A DNA stretch of 64,000 nt from assembly GCA_900618425.1 (NCBI GenBank), contig UZAN01039508.1:84023-148022 (forward strand), in the 5' to 3' direction. Each line of letters begins with the position of its first letter. Position 1 is the first letter of the stretch. The translations under genes and the position numbers were made by a program. A model generated the notes under the pieces. That model was not told where the DNA came from, did not search any database, and saw only the letters and a list, made by a program, of their open reading frames with translations. Shown here piece after piece: positions 58,401-64,000 of the stretch. The DNA is from Echinostoma caproni (Eukaryota; Platyhelminthes; Trematoda; Plagiorchiida; Echinostomatidae).

Positions 58401-60908
58401 TTTAAAATGTCAACTCAGTTGGCACTGAAAATCACAATGAATACACATGAACTATCTAGCTGAAGATTTTTACGGCTCTCAAGGTTGTGAAAAGCATTTA
58501 TGTTAAGGTGTGAACTGGAGGTGGAATATTTGTATGCAATCTACCTAGTGTTCTTCTGTACTACTAAGGTTGTTCCTTTCTGATTACATTTAATAATACC
58601 GCCGGCAAGGCCTGGAAACGAACTGGAACAAATAAAGTAGGCATAGCCGTTCAATTTTACTAAGGCTGCCGAAGTTCTTCTTCACTAAAGGTAAAGTTTT
58701 TGTCATACCGGGGAAGATCTAACCTGAATTGAAATCTTATTTGGCAACTGCAACAAACTGTATTCTAAAGGGCGAGGCTTTCCCTATCTATAGTGCGTTT
58801 CTTCGCAATGTATCCTCATTTTGCCCATAATATCCCCGGATGTGATTGAGCCTGATTTTCTCAATTTATTTGTTGACTAGCATGAATCAGTTACTGTCAT
58901 GCAGAATAATTTCAATAGAAAATAATTGTCGGTTAAAACAATTATTAATCAAAAGTAACAGTATTGTACTCGGAGACTTGGAAAGCTTTCCCCTTTTGAT
59001 TCCAATCAGGTTTTCTGAAACAACTTCTCGCACTACATACGCGTCGCAAGAACTGTATCACTTGATGAATAGTAAGCAGCATTAGGAACATTTAGCTCAG
59101 ATTCGATAAAAAATAATGCTTGTCAATATGAGTGTCTCCATCCCATATCCTACATCAGAAGGTACTAAATTGATAAAGTATAATTGAAAATGTGGAATGA
59201 AAATCAGATACTACAAAAAAAGAGATAATTGGGCATTCAGAATGCTAATTTGTTGAACACTACAGATGAAATCATCAAGATTTTTCAGTAAAACATGCAT
59301 TCTAGGCGATAATTATGGCCTGAATAACAGGAAGGGTCGATGACCTTGCGACTCCTCCGCCGAGGGCGACTTTCCGGTTTCATCCGTTTGCAAATATAGA
59401 CGGCTAATCAATTATTCAATAGTAGACATGAATAGATGTCAAAGCCATAGGTGTTTGATGAAAATGCTTCCGTATAGCTAGGCCTTACGAGGCTGCCCAA
59501 CGAGATGTGCGACAGGAATGTACCTTTCGGCAGTGAAGATAGGAGACAGTGGTGCACTGCAAGATTTTCCCGAAACTCATAATACCTATACATCGTTTGA
59601 ATCGAGTGCCATTAAAGTATTGTTTCTTTTATTTGTGAACCTTGTCGAATGGTGTATCGTGTTGACTGCAATTGTTCTAAACTGGTTGAACTACTTATGT
59701 ACAACTTCTGAAAAGTGATAATTCATTTTAGGGCGAAGACAGGCTTGGTAAATGTGAATGGTATATGTACTTTAAGATAGAACAAGCAAACGGTAAATTC
59801 AAAAGCTGAAGGACCTGTAGAACTGGTTTATATATGGTTTGGTCGCATCAGTAGTGCAAATGCATTGACATTTCAAAGTATGGTTCGCCAGACCCCGCAA
59901 GTACACTAATCCCTCAAAAATGCAGAGATAGTAATTTGAAGTAGTAAATAGGAAGCTCAATATTTACTTAGGGATAACAGTTTCGAAAAAATGAATGATA
60001 TACACATTCTCAAGAAATTGTAAGCCTGTATAATGTTTACAGTTCCTTTGGTACTTACTTTATCAAGAAACGAATTCCTTTGGGTCAAAAAACCCTTACA
60101 CAATGCATCATTCAATTACTTGAGCTACTATGAGTATCTTTCGTTCAGAATCTGTGTTCGGCAGACTTAACATGTATATATGTTCATGTGAGATAAGTAA
60201 CTGGGTGAGTCGTATACCTGAGGAATAACAACACAAAGCGAGTGAGATCGTGAGTGAGACCGATCGAGGGAGCGGAGTGTGGGAACGGCAAACAGACAGA
60301 ATAGTGCATAATTTATGTGCAGAAAACGAAATATGTGAGGTGTGCATTACATTGATTAGTGAATCGTTTTGGTGAACTAAATAGATCAAGTGCGACCTGT
60401 AAAATTGCAAATTCGTGTTCTGTGGACGGAAGCAGTAGAAAACGCTTTGAATTTATCATCATTATATAATAACACGTATTGTGCCTTTTTCGAAATACAT
60501 TCTTTTATTTAATTACGTGTGAGTTACCTATGTATTTGAATAATAGTCATAACGTTAGATTACAATTAAAAGTATACAATAATCGTTTGTAACTAGGGGA
60601 AAAACTGTGCGACAACGCCTTTCATAATCTATAGAATTGCCACAAACGTAATAATAATTTTTAAAAAGAAAAATTAAATTGAATAACATCGTTGAACTCA
60701 CTTTTGCTGTTTGATTTAAACCAGTGAATTCAATTTCGCCCACAAACCGCTGCATAACCGAAGTTCTTCGAACACTAGCCTGATGTTGTAACGCAGTGGA
60801 GGCGGCTAGTGCACTCACACCGACACTATCCCCGGGGCCAACAGATCCGGTTCGGTTTACCGTACGTCTTACGGTTGACGTCCTATGGAACGGGATCTGT
60901 TCGGTCAT
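13293..60908 (-). CDS. TRPM-family cation channel gene, 5' portion (14 exons, about 1,177 residues)
   Basis: This is a spliced gene and the span is a join of exons 1-14, each listed separately. The product would be a plasma-membrane or organellar non-selective cation channel subunit of the melastatin TRP family; only its cytoplasmic N-terminal half is here. Conserved blocks appear in family order: TGGFHLGVMK, MAFGVASWD, LDPNHNFFILVD, GTSGAADVIAFG, DLDGYVISSLL, LNRADIARE, DFVKLFLEQG, VGKVIKALVG and ELLIWSILVGK. Exons were joined by GT/AG sites on the reverse complement, and all junction phases agree. The S1-S6 channel, TRP helix and any C-terminal enzyme domain are left of the window, so subtype cannot be decided. 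Flatworm TRPMs include the praziquantel-activated channel TRPM_PZQ, but orthology is not testable from this part. Small exons are probably missed between exons 8 and 9 and after exon 14. The protein is much longer than usual before S1 because of two large insertions. Confidence 0.85.
15932..16198 (+). mobile_element. Possible PLE GIY-YIG trace
   Basis: An 88-codon plus-strand frame contains STIYKFNCETLIHGRLN, which resembles the I-Y-K-F-x-C-x-C-x-x-x-Y-I-G-R entry of PLE GIY-YIG domains but lacks the second Cys and the Y-I-G. It may be a decayed copy, or chance. Confidence 0.25.
16430..17111. other. Assembly gap (682 N)
   Basis: Unbroken run of N. Open frames reported across it are meaningless. 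Confidence 0.99.
18069..18091. repeat. (GT)n microsatellite
   Basis: Imperfect GT repeat with GC interruptions. Confidence 0.85.
19347..19415 (-). repeat. tRNA-derived SINE-like fragment, copy 1
   Basis: On the minus strand the segment has an A-box-like TAAGTTAATGG and about 40 bases later a B-box-like TGCTCAAATCC (9 of 11 to GGTTCRANTCC). The stretch before and through the B box (19347-19370) repeats at 22212-22234 with few changes, which argues for a dispersed pol III-derived element. Confidence 0.45.
20674..21264 (-). CDS. TRPM exon 13 (residues 944-1139), linker with poly-Q and poly-A
   Basis: 591 nt, ACCATCTTTAG acceptor and GTAAGT donor, phase 1 at both ends. It begins NMYDIPIPGQPLVYNATVAN and has a Cys/Trp/basic stretch (CLSACWHWLTS, then FRRNRRKDGDK). 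It then runs into MHQHQQQQQGQGQQ and an alanine-rich run near the end (AALAAATAATAVA). The CAG- and GCN-type repeats would be polymorphic. The first part could be folded; the rest looks disordered. No match to a named domain. It carries over one G that exon 14 completes to Asp. Confidence 0.75.
22212..22275 (-). repeat. tRNA-derived SINE-like fragment, copy 2
   Basis: On the minus strand CGGAGGACGCATGTTCACAT leads into CCC, nearly the same as copy 1, with a B-box-like TGTTCACATCC. The A box is not clear. Confidence 0.4.
22640..23480 (+). mobile_element. Penelope-like element 3' fragment (GIY-YIG domain and tail)
   Basis: One frame reads AIDKTFFASKLCVLFTSRPI (22780-22845), then ADSFCLHSFVPVK, then TYVGRAIRQLTEWISQ after a single stop. 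It continues ITNAVVSHLDETNHTVNVA (22985-23040) and, in another frame, a TAEAVGIYFYSPPLCAQ-like stretch. This is the PLE order: linker, GIY-YIG, then H-L-x-x-T-x-H-x-V. The following 250 bp (to about 23480) share blocks with the tails at 7.5 and 34.7 kb. Reverse transcriptase is absent. Confidence 0.8.
23529..23780. repeat. 88-bp-arm inverted repeat (foldback)
   Basis: The left arm 23529-23616 and right arm 23693-23780 are reverse complements at about 75 of 88 positions without gaps, counted by eye. They are separated by a 76-base spacer. The transcript could fold into a long hairpin. The spacer shares a block with 41045-41120. It lies between two PLE fragments and has no coding content. Confidence 0.9.
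24040..24420 (+). mobile_element. Penelope-like element C-terminal fragment
   Basis: From 24187 the plus-strand frame reads REIKHQINPAVAFRVVYRVP, then LRILTMTEAINIIML, then TPDLCAQGRLVQSLILPRP. This matches the end of the PLE GIY-YIG protein seen at 4.8 and 7.3 kb (A-F-x-V-I-Y-R-V-P, then A-E-A-x-x-x-R-L, then P-x-L-x-A-Q). CPFRCSSYLVEW at about 24060 may be the decayed GIY-YIG start. Stops separate the two. Confidence 0.75.
24790..24850 (+). repeat. Dispersed repeat with CATCAGCAGTGTGAATA block
   Basis: The bases around GGGTCCCATCAGCAGTGTGA recur in variant form at 25020-25075, 34315-34370 and 59840-59905. Class is unknown. Confidence 0.4.
25295..25375 (+). repeat. tRNA-like SINE fragment (plus strand)
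   Basis: An A-box-like TGGTCATGTGG is followed about 40 bases later by a good B-box-like GATTCGATCCC. The spacing fits a tRNA-derived promoter; no proper tRNA cloverleaf is evident. Confidence 0.4.
25621..25702 (-). repeat. tRNA-derived SINE or tRNA pseudogene (minus strand)
   Basis: On the minus strand it begins GCCTCGTAGCTCAGCTGGTA, a normal tRNA 5' half with a perfect A box (25683-25694). A B-box-like GGTTTCTAATCC lies at 25629-25640. The 3' acceptor strand does not pair with the 5' end, so a functional tRNA is unlikely. Confidence 0.65.
28222..28632 (-). CDS. TRPM exon 12 (residues 807-942), disordered linker with PPPY motif
   Basis: 411 nt between a strong TGGTTTCAG acceptor and a GTACGT donor, phase 1 at both ends. 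The encoded segment is rich in Ser, Gly, Arg, Ala and Pro with almost no hydrophobic residues, which suggests disorder. It contains GGAPPPYDNNG at about residues 908-918. PPxY is the known ligand for WW domains such as those of Nedd4-type ubiquitin ligases; a role here is inference. Exon 11 supplies the first base of Thr806 and this exon the other two, so the frame is continuous. Confidence 0.75.
28633..31982 (-). other. TRPM intron 11 (3.35 kb)
   Basis: Contains a 7-base tandem (GGCACGA x3 near 28743-28764), a (GT)n run at 29719-29738 and an unidentified plus-strand open frame at 30153-30383 with acidic, Asn/Tyr-rich composition. Nothing else recognised. Confidence 0.65.
29719..29738. repeat. 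(GT)n microsatellite
   Basis: About ten GT units. Confidence 0.9.
31983..32282 (-). CDS. TRPM exon 11 (residues 707-805), disordered linker
   Basis: 300 nt, ATGTCCTAG acceptor and GTAAGG donor, phase 1 at both ends. It starts with basic RDKLLGSRRSRPSHDSGSQS, continues through a Ser/Gly/Pro-rich part, LKERVRFIDHGDEG, a QQQQ run near residues 781-784 and an acidic tail EEHEEEDVEKEE. No domain is recognised. The RRSRPS motif resembles basophilic kinase sites (inference). GC content and codon order are clearly coding compared with the AT-rich intron around it. Confidence 0.75.
34600..34830 (+). repeat. PLE 3'-tail-like repeat without coding part
   Basis: Shares ordered blocks with the tail after the 22.6-23.2 kb PLE copy: a TTTTCCCAAGAC block, GATATAT, then GTATTGGCATGAATAC, GAGCTTGTTC and TTTGAAATATGCTCT. 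The third and fourth blocks also occur at 7501-7550. Confidence 0.55.
36890..38440 (+). mobile_element. CR1/Jockey-type non-LTR retrotransposon, rearranged and dead
   Basis: Plus-strand frames give TKMNKAPGPDELSSVVLKVC (about 37425-37485), IFNDCLKSGKMPDIWRLAKL, FPKK and a decayed S-x-I-H-K-L-F-E-R. These are the K-A-x-G-P-D and W-K-x-A blocks of LINE reverse transcriptases. Then come SSRSTLDAVASLVYSI and NGVNPNVSRLIRDYFTNRRQ. Soon after, at about 37925, the sequence jumps to a C-terminal domain ending RFKLLYARTSSYRSSVLPYL, so the catalytic YADD region is deleted. The 3' end is a short TTGAC/TGACT repeat (38417-38432), a typical CR1-like terminus. Clade assignment is approximate. Confidence 0.8.
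38665..38805 (-). CDS. TRPM candidate exon 10 (residues 660-705), lineage-specific
   Basis: 141 nt between a CCAGCCCAG acceptor and a GTACGG donor, phase 1 at both ends, so it joins exons 9 and 11 in frame or can be skipped. It encodes RIYVSLMTVTAPEDNYQRYF, then VYTILRNGNPEVMITTQLYP. I do not recognise this in other TRPMs. The alternation of beta-branched and aromatic residues suggests a folded strand-rich segment rather than a disordered one. Support comes from frame, phase and splice sites only. Confidence 0.55.
38806..39855 (-). other. TRPM intron 9 (1.05 kb)
   Basis: Between the exon 9 GTGAGT donor and exon 10 acceptor. It contains a perfect pol III A-box string (38927-38937) without a B box. 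Nothing else recognised. Confidence 0.55.
39856..39988 (-). CDS. TRPM exon 9 (residues 615-658)
   Basis: 133 nt. The acceptor GAATGAAAAAG is purine-rich and less certain than the rest; the donor is GTGAGT. It encodes VALRDVGKVIKALVGDFYHP followed by LYLSKEFQAKL, matching S-L-x-D-I-G-x-V-I-E-x-L-M-G-x-x-Y-x-x-x-Y-x-x-x-x-F of TRPMs. It leaves in phase 1 with the G of the next codon. This is the last conserved block before the unusual linker exons. Confidence 0.85.
41045..41120 (+). repeat. Dispersed block shared with the foldback spacer
   Basis: CTCG, TGGCAA, GTTT-ATCAC, CCGA, GACAT-ATCA/TT and AGTGCTTGTGAA occur in the same order and spacing as at 23625-23685. Confidence 0.6.
42907..42934. 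repeat. (AAT)n microsatellite
   Basis: ATAATAATAATAATGATAAT-type repeat. Confidence 0.8.
43610..44190 (+). mobile_element. Non-LTR retrotransposon 3' end fragment
   Basis: From 43673 one frame reads SRVSSILVNELASKVSEYDG, KFAARILTDPDYPLHAEL, then HHRTRSQARKI. After one stop it reads IHAYCNSTIPYLAGVLITEE. The last motif matches R-T-x-x-Y-x-N-S-x-x-P-Y-L-A at the end of CR1/RTE-like LINE proteins and the one at 38.2 kb in this window (ILSDPHSLYNEF, SVLPYLA). The tail is A-rich (44170-44200). Confidence 0.75.
44586..44735 (-). CDS. TRPM exon 8 (residues 565-614)
   Basis: 150 nt, phase 0 at both ends, with a GTAGGT donor and a weak acceptor (CGGTTGAAG, few pyrimidines just before it). It encodes YHALMSDRHDFVKLFLEQGF and then EEFLTVYMLEKLY. 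TRPMs have A-L-x-x-D-R-x-D-F-V-K-L-L-x-E-x-G-x-x-x-x-x-F-L-T-x-x-x-L-E-x-L-Y. About 20 residues that normally follow (a L-x-x-L block before the next conserved helix) are not in exon 9, so a small exon may lie in the following intron. Confidence 0.92.
44736..48066 (-). other. TRPM intron 7 (3.3 kb)
   Basis: No gene seen. It includes an N at 45533 and two overlapping plus-strand frames at 46478-46844 without recognisable motifs. Confidence 0.65.
48067..48182 (-). CDS. TRPM exon 7 (residues 527-564)
   Basis: 116 nt between a TTTCTCACAG acceptor and a GTAATC donor. It encodes ASDQINLEQLEITLTLNRAD followed by IAREKIFLENKKWK. The family block is Q-L-x-L-A-L-A-W-N-R-x-D-I-A-R-x-x-I-F; here W is replaced by L (LTLNRADIAR). 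It ends in phase 0. Confidence 0.92.
48183..49547 (-). other. TRPM intron 6 (1.4 kb)
   Basis: A 117-codon plus-strand frame at 48947-49300 has no motif I recognise and is treated as chance. Nothing else. Confidence 0.7.
49548..49726 (-). CDS. TRPM exon 6 (residues 467-525)
   Basis: 179 nt between an ATCATACAG acceptor and a GTATGT donor. It completes Arg466 with its first base. It encodes a long acidic helical segment and ends VSVFDMEEDSDLDGYVISSLLAS. TRPMs have I-T-V-F-x-x-x-x-x-x-x-x-D-L-D-x-A-I-L-x-A-L-L at this place. The last base is the first of Ala526, completed by exon 7. Confidence 0.88.
49727..50763 (-). other. TRPM intron 5 (1.0 kb)
   Basis: Contains a G-run at 50461-50471; otherwise nothing recognised. 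Confidence 0.7.
50764..50870 (-). CDS. TRPM exon 5 (residues 431-465)
   Basis: 107 nt, entered in phase 0 after AACCCAAAG and left at GTAAAT with two bases of an Arg codon. It opens with GTSGAADVIAFG, the counterpart of G-S-G-R-A-S-D-x-x-A-F in TRPMs. It continues with an acidic, alanine-containing helix ending EPVPLEN. The frame joins exons 4 and 6 exactly. Confidence 0.85.
50871..51982 (-). other. TRPM intron 4 (1.1 kb)
   Basis: Nothing recognised beyond AT-rich sequence. Confidence 0.7.
51983..52726 (-). CDS. TRPM exon 4 (residues 183-430) with large low-complexity insertion
   Basis: 744 nt, phase 0 at both ends (ATTATCTAG acceptor, GTAAGC donor). It begins with an acidic run (SEEDEEEQDESD), then the conserved ALDPNHNFFILVDSG and a charged helix ELRARFERCISQ. 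In other TRPMs this is followed after about 15 residues by G-V-P-V-x-x-L-V-V-E-G-G. Here VPMCGLVVGGDRF appears only at about residue 398, after roughly 135 residues rich in Gly, Ser, Thr and Gln. The exon closes with CPIVVTK, matching the V-P-V-V-V-C-D strand. The conserved Glu of VVEGG is replaced (VVGGD). Confidence 0.88.
52727..54735 (-). other. TRPM intron 3 (2.0 kb)
   Basis: A 114-codon minus-strand frame at 53237-53581 (with LRMLGDTRWVKHRSILAM) might be retroelement debris, but I cannot place it. Nothing else recognised. Confidence 0.65.
54736..54902 (-). CDS. TRPM exon 3 (residues 127-182), SLOG core
   Basis: 167 nt between a CTGTTACAG acceptor and a GTAAAC donor. It carries the family signature: GCWIVTGGFHLGVMKLTGEA followed by VRDY and MMAFGVASWDCV. 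Known TRPMs have W-I-x-T-G-G-x-x-x-G-V-M/I-K/R-x-x-G-E-A-V-R-D and then I-G-V-A-P-W-G at this place. The usual P-W-G is S-W-D here. This is the strongest single piece of evidence for the family. Confidence 0.93.
54903..56435 (-). other. TRPM intron 2 (1.5 kb)
   Basis: No coding or repeat feature recognised. Confidence 0.7.
56436..56607 (-). CDS. TRPM exon 2 (residues 70-126)
   Basis: 172 nt, entered through a TTGATGTAG acceptor and left through a GTATGT donor with one base of a Gly codon carried over. It encodes LDGSTTDQVIRDLL, then KWGLKPPTLIITVFG, then a lysine-rich stretch KKRKLKMIFKKGLWKAA. In TRPMs this is the start of the SLOG-like domain, where a W-x-L-x-x-P-x-L-x-I-x-V-x-G strand is followed by a basic helix ending G-L-x-K-A-A. 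The match is close and in family order. Confidence 0.85.
56608..60701 (-). other. TRPM intron 1 (4.1 kb)
   Basis: A copy of the CATCAG-AGTG dispersed repeat lies near 59840-59905. No coding region supported. Confidence 0.65.
60702..60908 (-). CDS. TRPM exon 1 (start codon, residues 1-69)
   Basis: The ATG is at 60908-60906 and the exon runs 207 nt to a GTGAGT donor, ending in phase 0. The first 50 residues are Thr/Ser/Arg-rich and look disordered. Residues from about 51 (VMQRFVGEIEFTG) begin the melastatin N-terminal block, which continues directly into exon 2. This start is chosen because it is the first ATG of the open frame and the frame joins exon 2 without shift. An untranslated or further upstream coding exon cannot be excluded. 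Confidence 0.7.
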
Positions 60909-61400
60909 GTTTATGAGCTAGTTCTGATTTTGTGGATGGTGATGATGATGTGTATGTGATTCAAAGGCACTGTATTTTCCGATCAAACAGAAAAACCAAT
61001 GTGGTCACTGAGGAAACACAAATGACCACAATAGACCACCGATTCTACCACAGTCCACATCGGACGATGAAACACATCACAATCAGTTGTGCACTTGGAT
61101 TCACCGATAGATTTGCTATATATTTTTTACAAAGAACATGCCATTCGCTTTGGTGTAATAATAGGCAAGATAAACTCGTGGATAGAGCAGAATTTGAAAG
61201 GTCTCACTTCATCGGGTAATTTCAAGGTAGTTTGTGGTGTTCGCACTTGGGCAGGAGTAGAATGAAGCGCGTGATTGGTCGAAATGTGCGACTGTGAGTC
61301 AAACTGGGTTCAGGTCAGGTGAGACAAATTTGATTGGTTTATTCCATCCCCGGGCGTGTACTGTTACAACAGCCTATTCACGTGCACGGTAATGCATCGG
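60909..61400 (-). promoter_or_regulatory. Candidate 5' flank and promoter of the TRPM gene
   Basis: Upstream of the ATG, minus-strand orientation shows a TATA-like AATATATA (about 61117-61124) and two CCAAT boxes (complement of ATTGG at 61274-61278 and 61333-61337), roughly 210, 370 and 430 bp before the start codon. A transcription start cannot be seen, and flatworm genes may instead be trans-spliced. Such short strings also occur by chance. Confidence 0.25.
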
Positions 61401-64000
61401 ACAGCAGATGCAACAGCGATCTACGCAATGTTCCTGCGTATCCGCGCGTTTAGGGTAGCAGTATGGTGAATGGTCTGGTTAGAAATAATAAAAGGCAAAC
61501 TTCAGTCCCAACAACCCAGCTCACCATAGTTTGTTTCAAAAACCGAGTAGACTAATTTAACAATCTTAGGTCAAGTGAATATTGGAATTTGTTTCGGATC
61601 ATGACTCATATGGAGTTCATAACTGCCCCGTATTGAAATAGTGGAACGGTCAAGTGTACCTCACAATGTTATTAACCACATGAGATCTAGGAAAATGCAC
61701 ATTGCGATTTCAATAAGTAGAAAGTATAAACAATTATATTTTACCTCCTCTTTTGTTATTTAAGTATAAAAGTGTACCTTCAGCTTTTGAGAAGAGGCAG
61801 TGACTCAAAAAAACCTGCCTGCGGAAACGTAGCACAAGGCTGACACGGACAAAAAATAAACTAACCGAAACAGCACGAGCACAAACTTTACGTGATGCGT
61901 TGTAACATTCTGTTTTATGTGCACATCTTGCAATTCATTTATTCTTGCGGAAAACTGAATTATTTAAATTGTTATTGAAAGTAATATGAATTATGTAGAT
62001 TTCAGAACATAATGCATGAGGTTTATTTTTAATCTTTAAAAAGTGACTTCTGGCTAGAGGTTTTGAAGTTAATAATTTACAGAAGACTTAGAAAAAACAA
62101 TTTACTAAATTGCTCTTCAAGCAATCTTCAAAGTCGTGATAGGAATTCAAAAATAGGTATTCTGCTACGTAGCTAAATCCAAGCTTATTATGGTTATGCT
62201 TGCTAGGTAAACCAAATAGATCCGAAAACCAAGAAACCAGAAATCCGTTTCCAGCTCCTATGCACAGCGGTTTACACCCACGAACGGATTCTTAACAGCC
62301 GAATGCGGAGTGATTTTAAGGGAAGAGCTGGGACTGACGGTAGGCAGGGGCTTTCTGGGAAGGGGATTAAGTTTAAGATGCAGTAGAAGAACACAAAATC
62401 ACCGTGGACCAGAGGATCCTGTGAAAAGCAGACTTGACTCGAATTCCAGCTGGGATGACTAGGTGCCGAAGGCGTTTAACAAATATTCAATCTTTTGTCA
62501 CTTGCAGTGTGCACAAACAAACCCAGTTTTAACTGAAAACAGTGATATATTAGAGCTTCGGCTTACTGCTTCGTCATAAGTAGTACAAAAGTTCAACGAG
62601 CCTCAATATTTTATTGACCGTATTTCAGATTTATACTACATCAACCATCATTCTTTCAGGTAAAAAGAAATTAAAAATACTTTGCACAACCCAAAATTAG
62701 TGGCAGAACATAAAGAACCAATAGTGCTAGACGGTTGATTACTCGCTTATTTCTTCTGGCTTCCCTATAGCCTATGAGACGTTTTAAATCATTTTATATA
62801 GGTTATATATATAATGTAATAATATTATTATATTATATGATTATATATTAGACATCATGCTGTTTTATATCAGTCTATTCTGCGAAAAACTCTGTTACCT
62901 ATGTTTTTGATGAGTGCCGGTGAAAGTGAGGTGTGAGAGATGGAGAAAAGTAAAACATTACTCACACCGCCTACACCAACTTCTATATACAAAATGCAAT
63001 CTGATCTGAAAGTTGTTCGAAAGATTCTTTAAGTTGCCTACTTCAACAACGTCCGTAATGACGAAATTCACAAGCGCGGCTACACTGCAATATCGATATT
63101 GGCTAGTTGAGACCAGTTCAATCAGTCATCCTTGATCTGCGGATCAGAAATGTCTTTAAACTGGGCTAAGTTAGGTTTTCACGTATGAATGTGTTTGAGA
63201 TCAACTGTTCGTCATAATTAATTGTTCATCACGCCTAGTGATCCAATGAGTTATCACCCGTGCACCTTGATTAATTTATGTGAAACCCGCTACGCGCCTT
63301 TATGAATGCCTATTATTTATAATTTATCATTTATTCAGTGCTACATCAAATCTATCTTCCAAGTATTTCAACATATTCTCCGCTATTAGTCGAAACATAT
63401 CGATGACAAAGATCTGCAAAATTTGTCGTTCCATAGCTGATTAAACAATGCAATACCACATTCACTTACTTAGTGTTGTCAATCCAGTGGAACGCAATAA
63501 TGGTTTCAGATAGCGACAGTCAAAAAACTATTGCAATGCACCTCAAAACTCCAAAGGGCGAAAAGCTTGTAGCTCTTGTAGTATTTGGGACTAAACGCCA
63601 TCGGTTATGCCGAGCGTTTTCAAACTTACAAGCTAGTTTAACTTCTCACTAAAAGCTTCAAGATCTTGCCCACCTCTTGGAATGTTATGGCACCACTTTT
63701 TCAGCACACCAATGTTTCGGCAATGAAAACATGTGTGATTTGGTTGCATAAATAACTATTCGAAAAGTGCAGATTTGTTATTCAAGAGATCTGTTTTACA
63801 TTTTTCTTTGATGCATCATCAGCTATTTCACGCCGATTCGGCTCTGATTACGGATTTCGGCAGTGGTAAAAATTGCAGTCAGAAGCAGTATTGGGCTTCG
63901 ATTGTTCATGCGCTAGCGCAAAACTGTATTTACAGAGTCAGAGCGGTTTGTAATCTCAAGTGGCATGGGTATGTGTGAGATGGAAGAGGGGAGGGGGTGA
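61401..64000. other. Intergenic or upstream sequence, right edge
   Basis: No supported gene. It contains a strongly AT-rich simple tract at about 62796-62850. Confidence 0.5.

Overview
This is a eukaryotic, animal-type window. It is AT-rich and intron-dominated, full of broken retroelements, and interrupted by an assembly gap (16430-17111, all N) and single Ns at 3871, 4832, 8236, 13220 and 45533. There are no operons or prokaryotic signals. The combination of very long introns, many Penelope-like (PLE) and CR1/Jockey-like fragments, and a large TRPM-type channel gene would suit a parasitic flatworm, probably a trematode. That assignment is inference; no species-specific marker was found.

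The window is dominated by one gene on the minus strand, the 5' part of a TRPM-family (melastatin-type TRP) cation channel. I could trace 14 exons from the start codon at 60908 to 13293. Splice sites were read on the reverse complement, and every junction keeps the reading frame. Together they encode about 1,177 residues: the cytoplasmic N-terminal SLOG/melastatin homology region, including the conserved TGG-F-x-GVMK, A-F-GVASWD, HNFFILVD, LNRADIAR, DFVKLFLEQG, VGKVIKALVG and ELLIWSILVGK blocks. The transmembrane region and C-terminus lie beyond the left edge. At least two small exons appear to be missing from my reconstruction: one between exons 8 and 9, and one or more after exon 14.

Two parts of the predicted channel are unusual. 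First, exon 4 carries about 135 residues of Gly/Ser/Thr/Gln-rich sequence inside the N-terminal domain. Second, four consecutive exons (10-13: 141, 300, 411 and 591 nt) add about 480 residues, mostly disordered, between two conserved melastatin blocks that are close together in other TRPMs. All four have phase 1 at both ends and lengths divisible by three, so any of them, or all, can be spliced out without a frameshift.

The rest is intron and flank. The TRPM introns hold plus-strand (antisense) retroelement remains: PLE fragments with reverse transcriptase and/or GIY-YIG endonuclease coding (3.4-5.0 kb, 7.0-7.6 kb, 9.9-10.5 kb, 22.6-23.5 kb, 24.0-24.4 kb), a rearranged CR1/Jockey-like LINE (36.9-38.4 kb), a LINE 3' end (43.6-44.2 kb), tRNA-derived SINE-like pieces (19.3, 22.2, 25.3 and 25.6 kb), an 88-bp-arm foldback (23529-23780) and microsatellites. 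The region right of 60908 is the 5' flank and possible promoter. I saw no convincing functional tRNA, rRNA or CRISPR.
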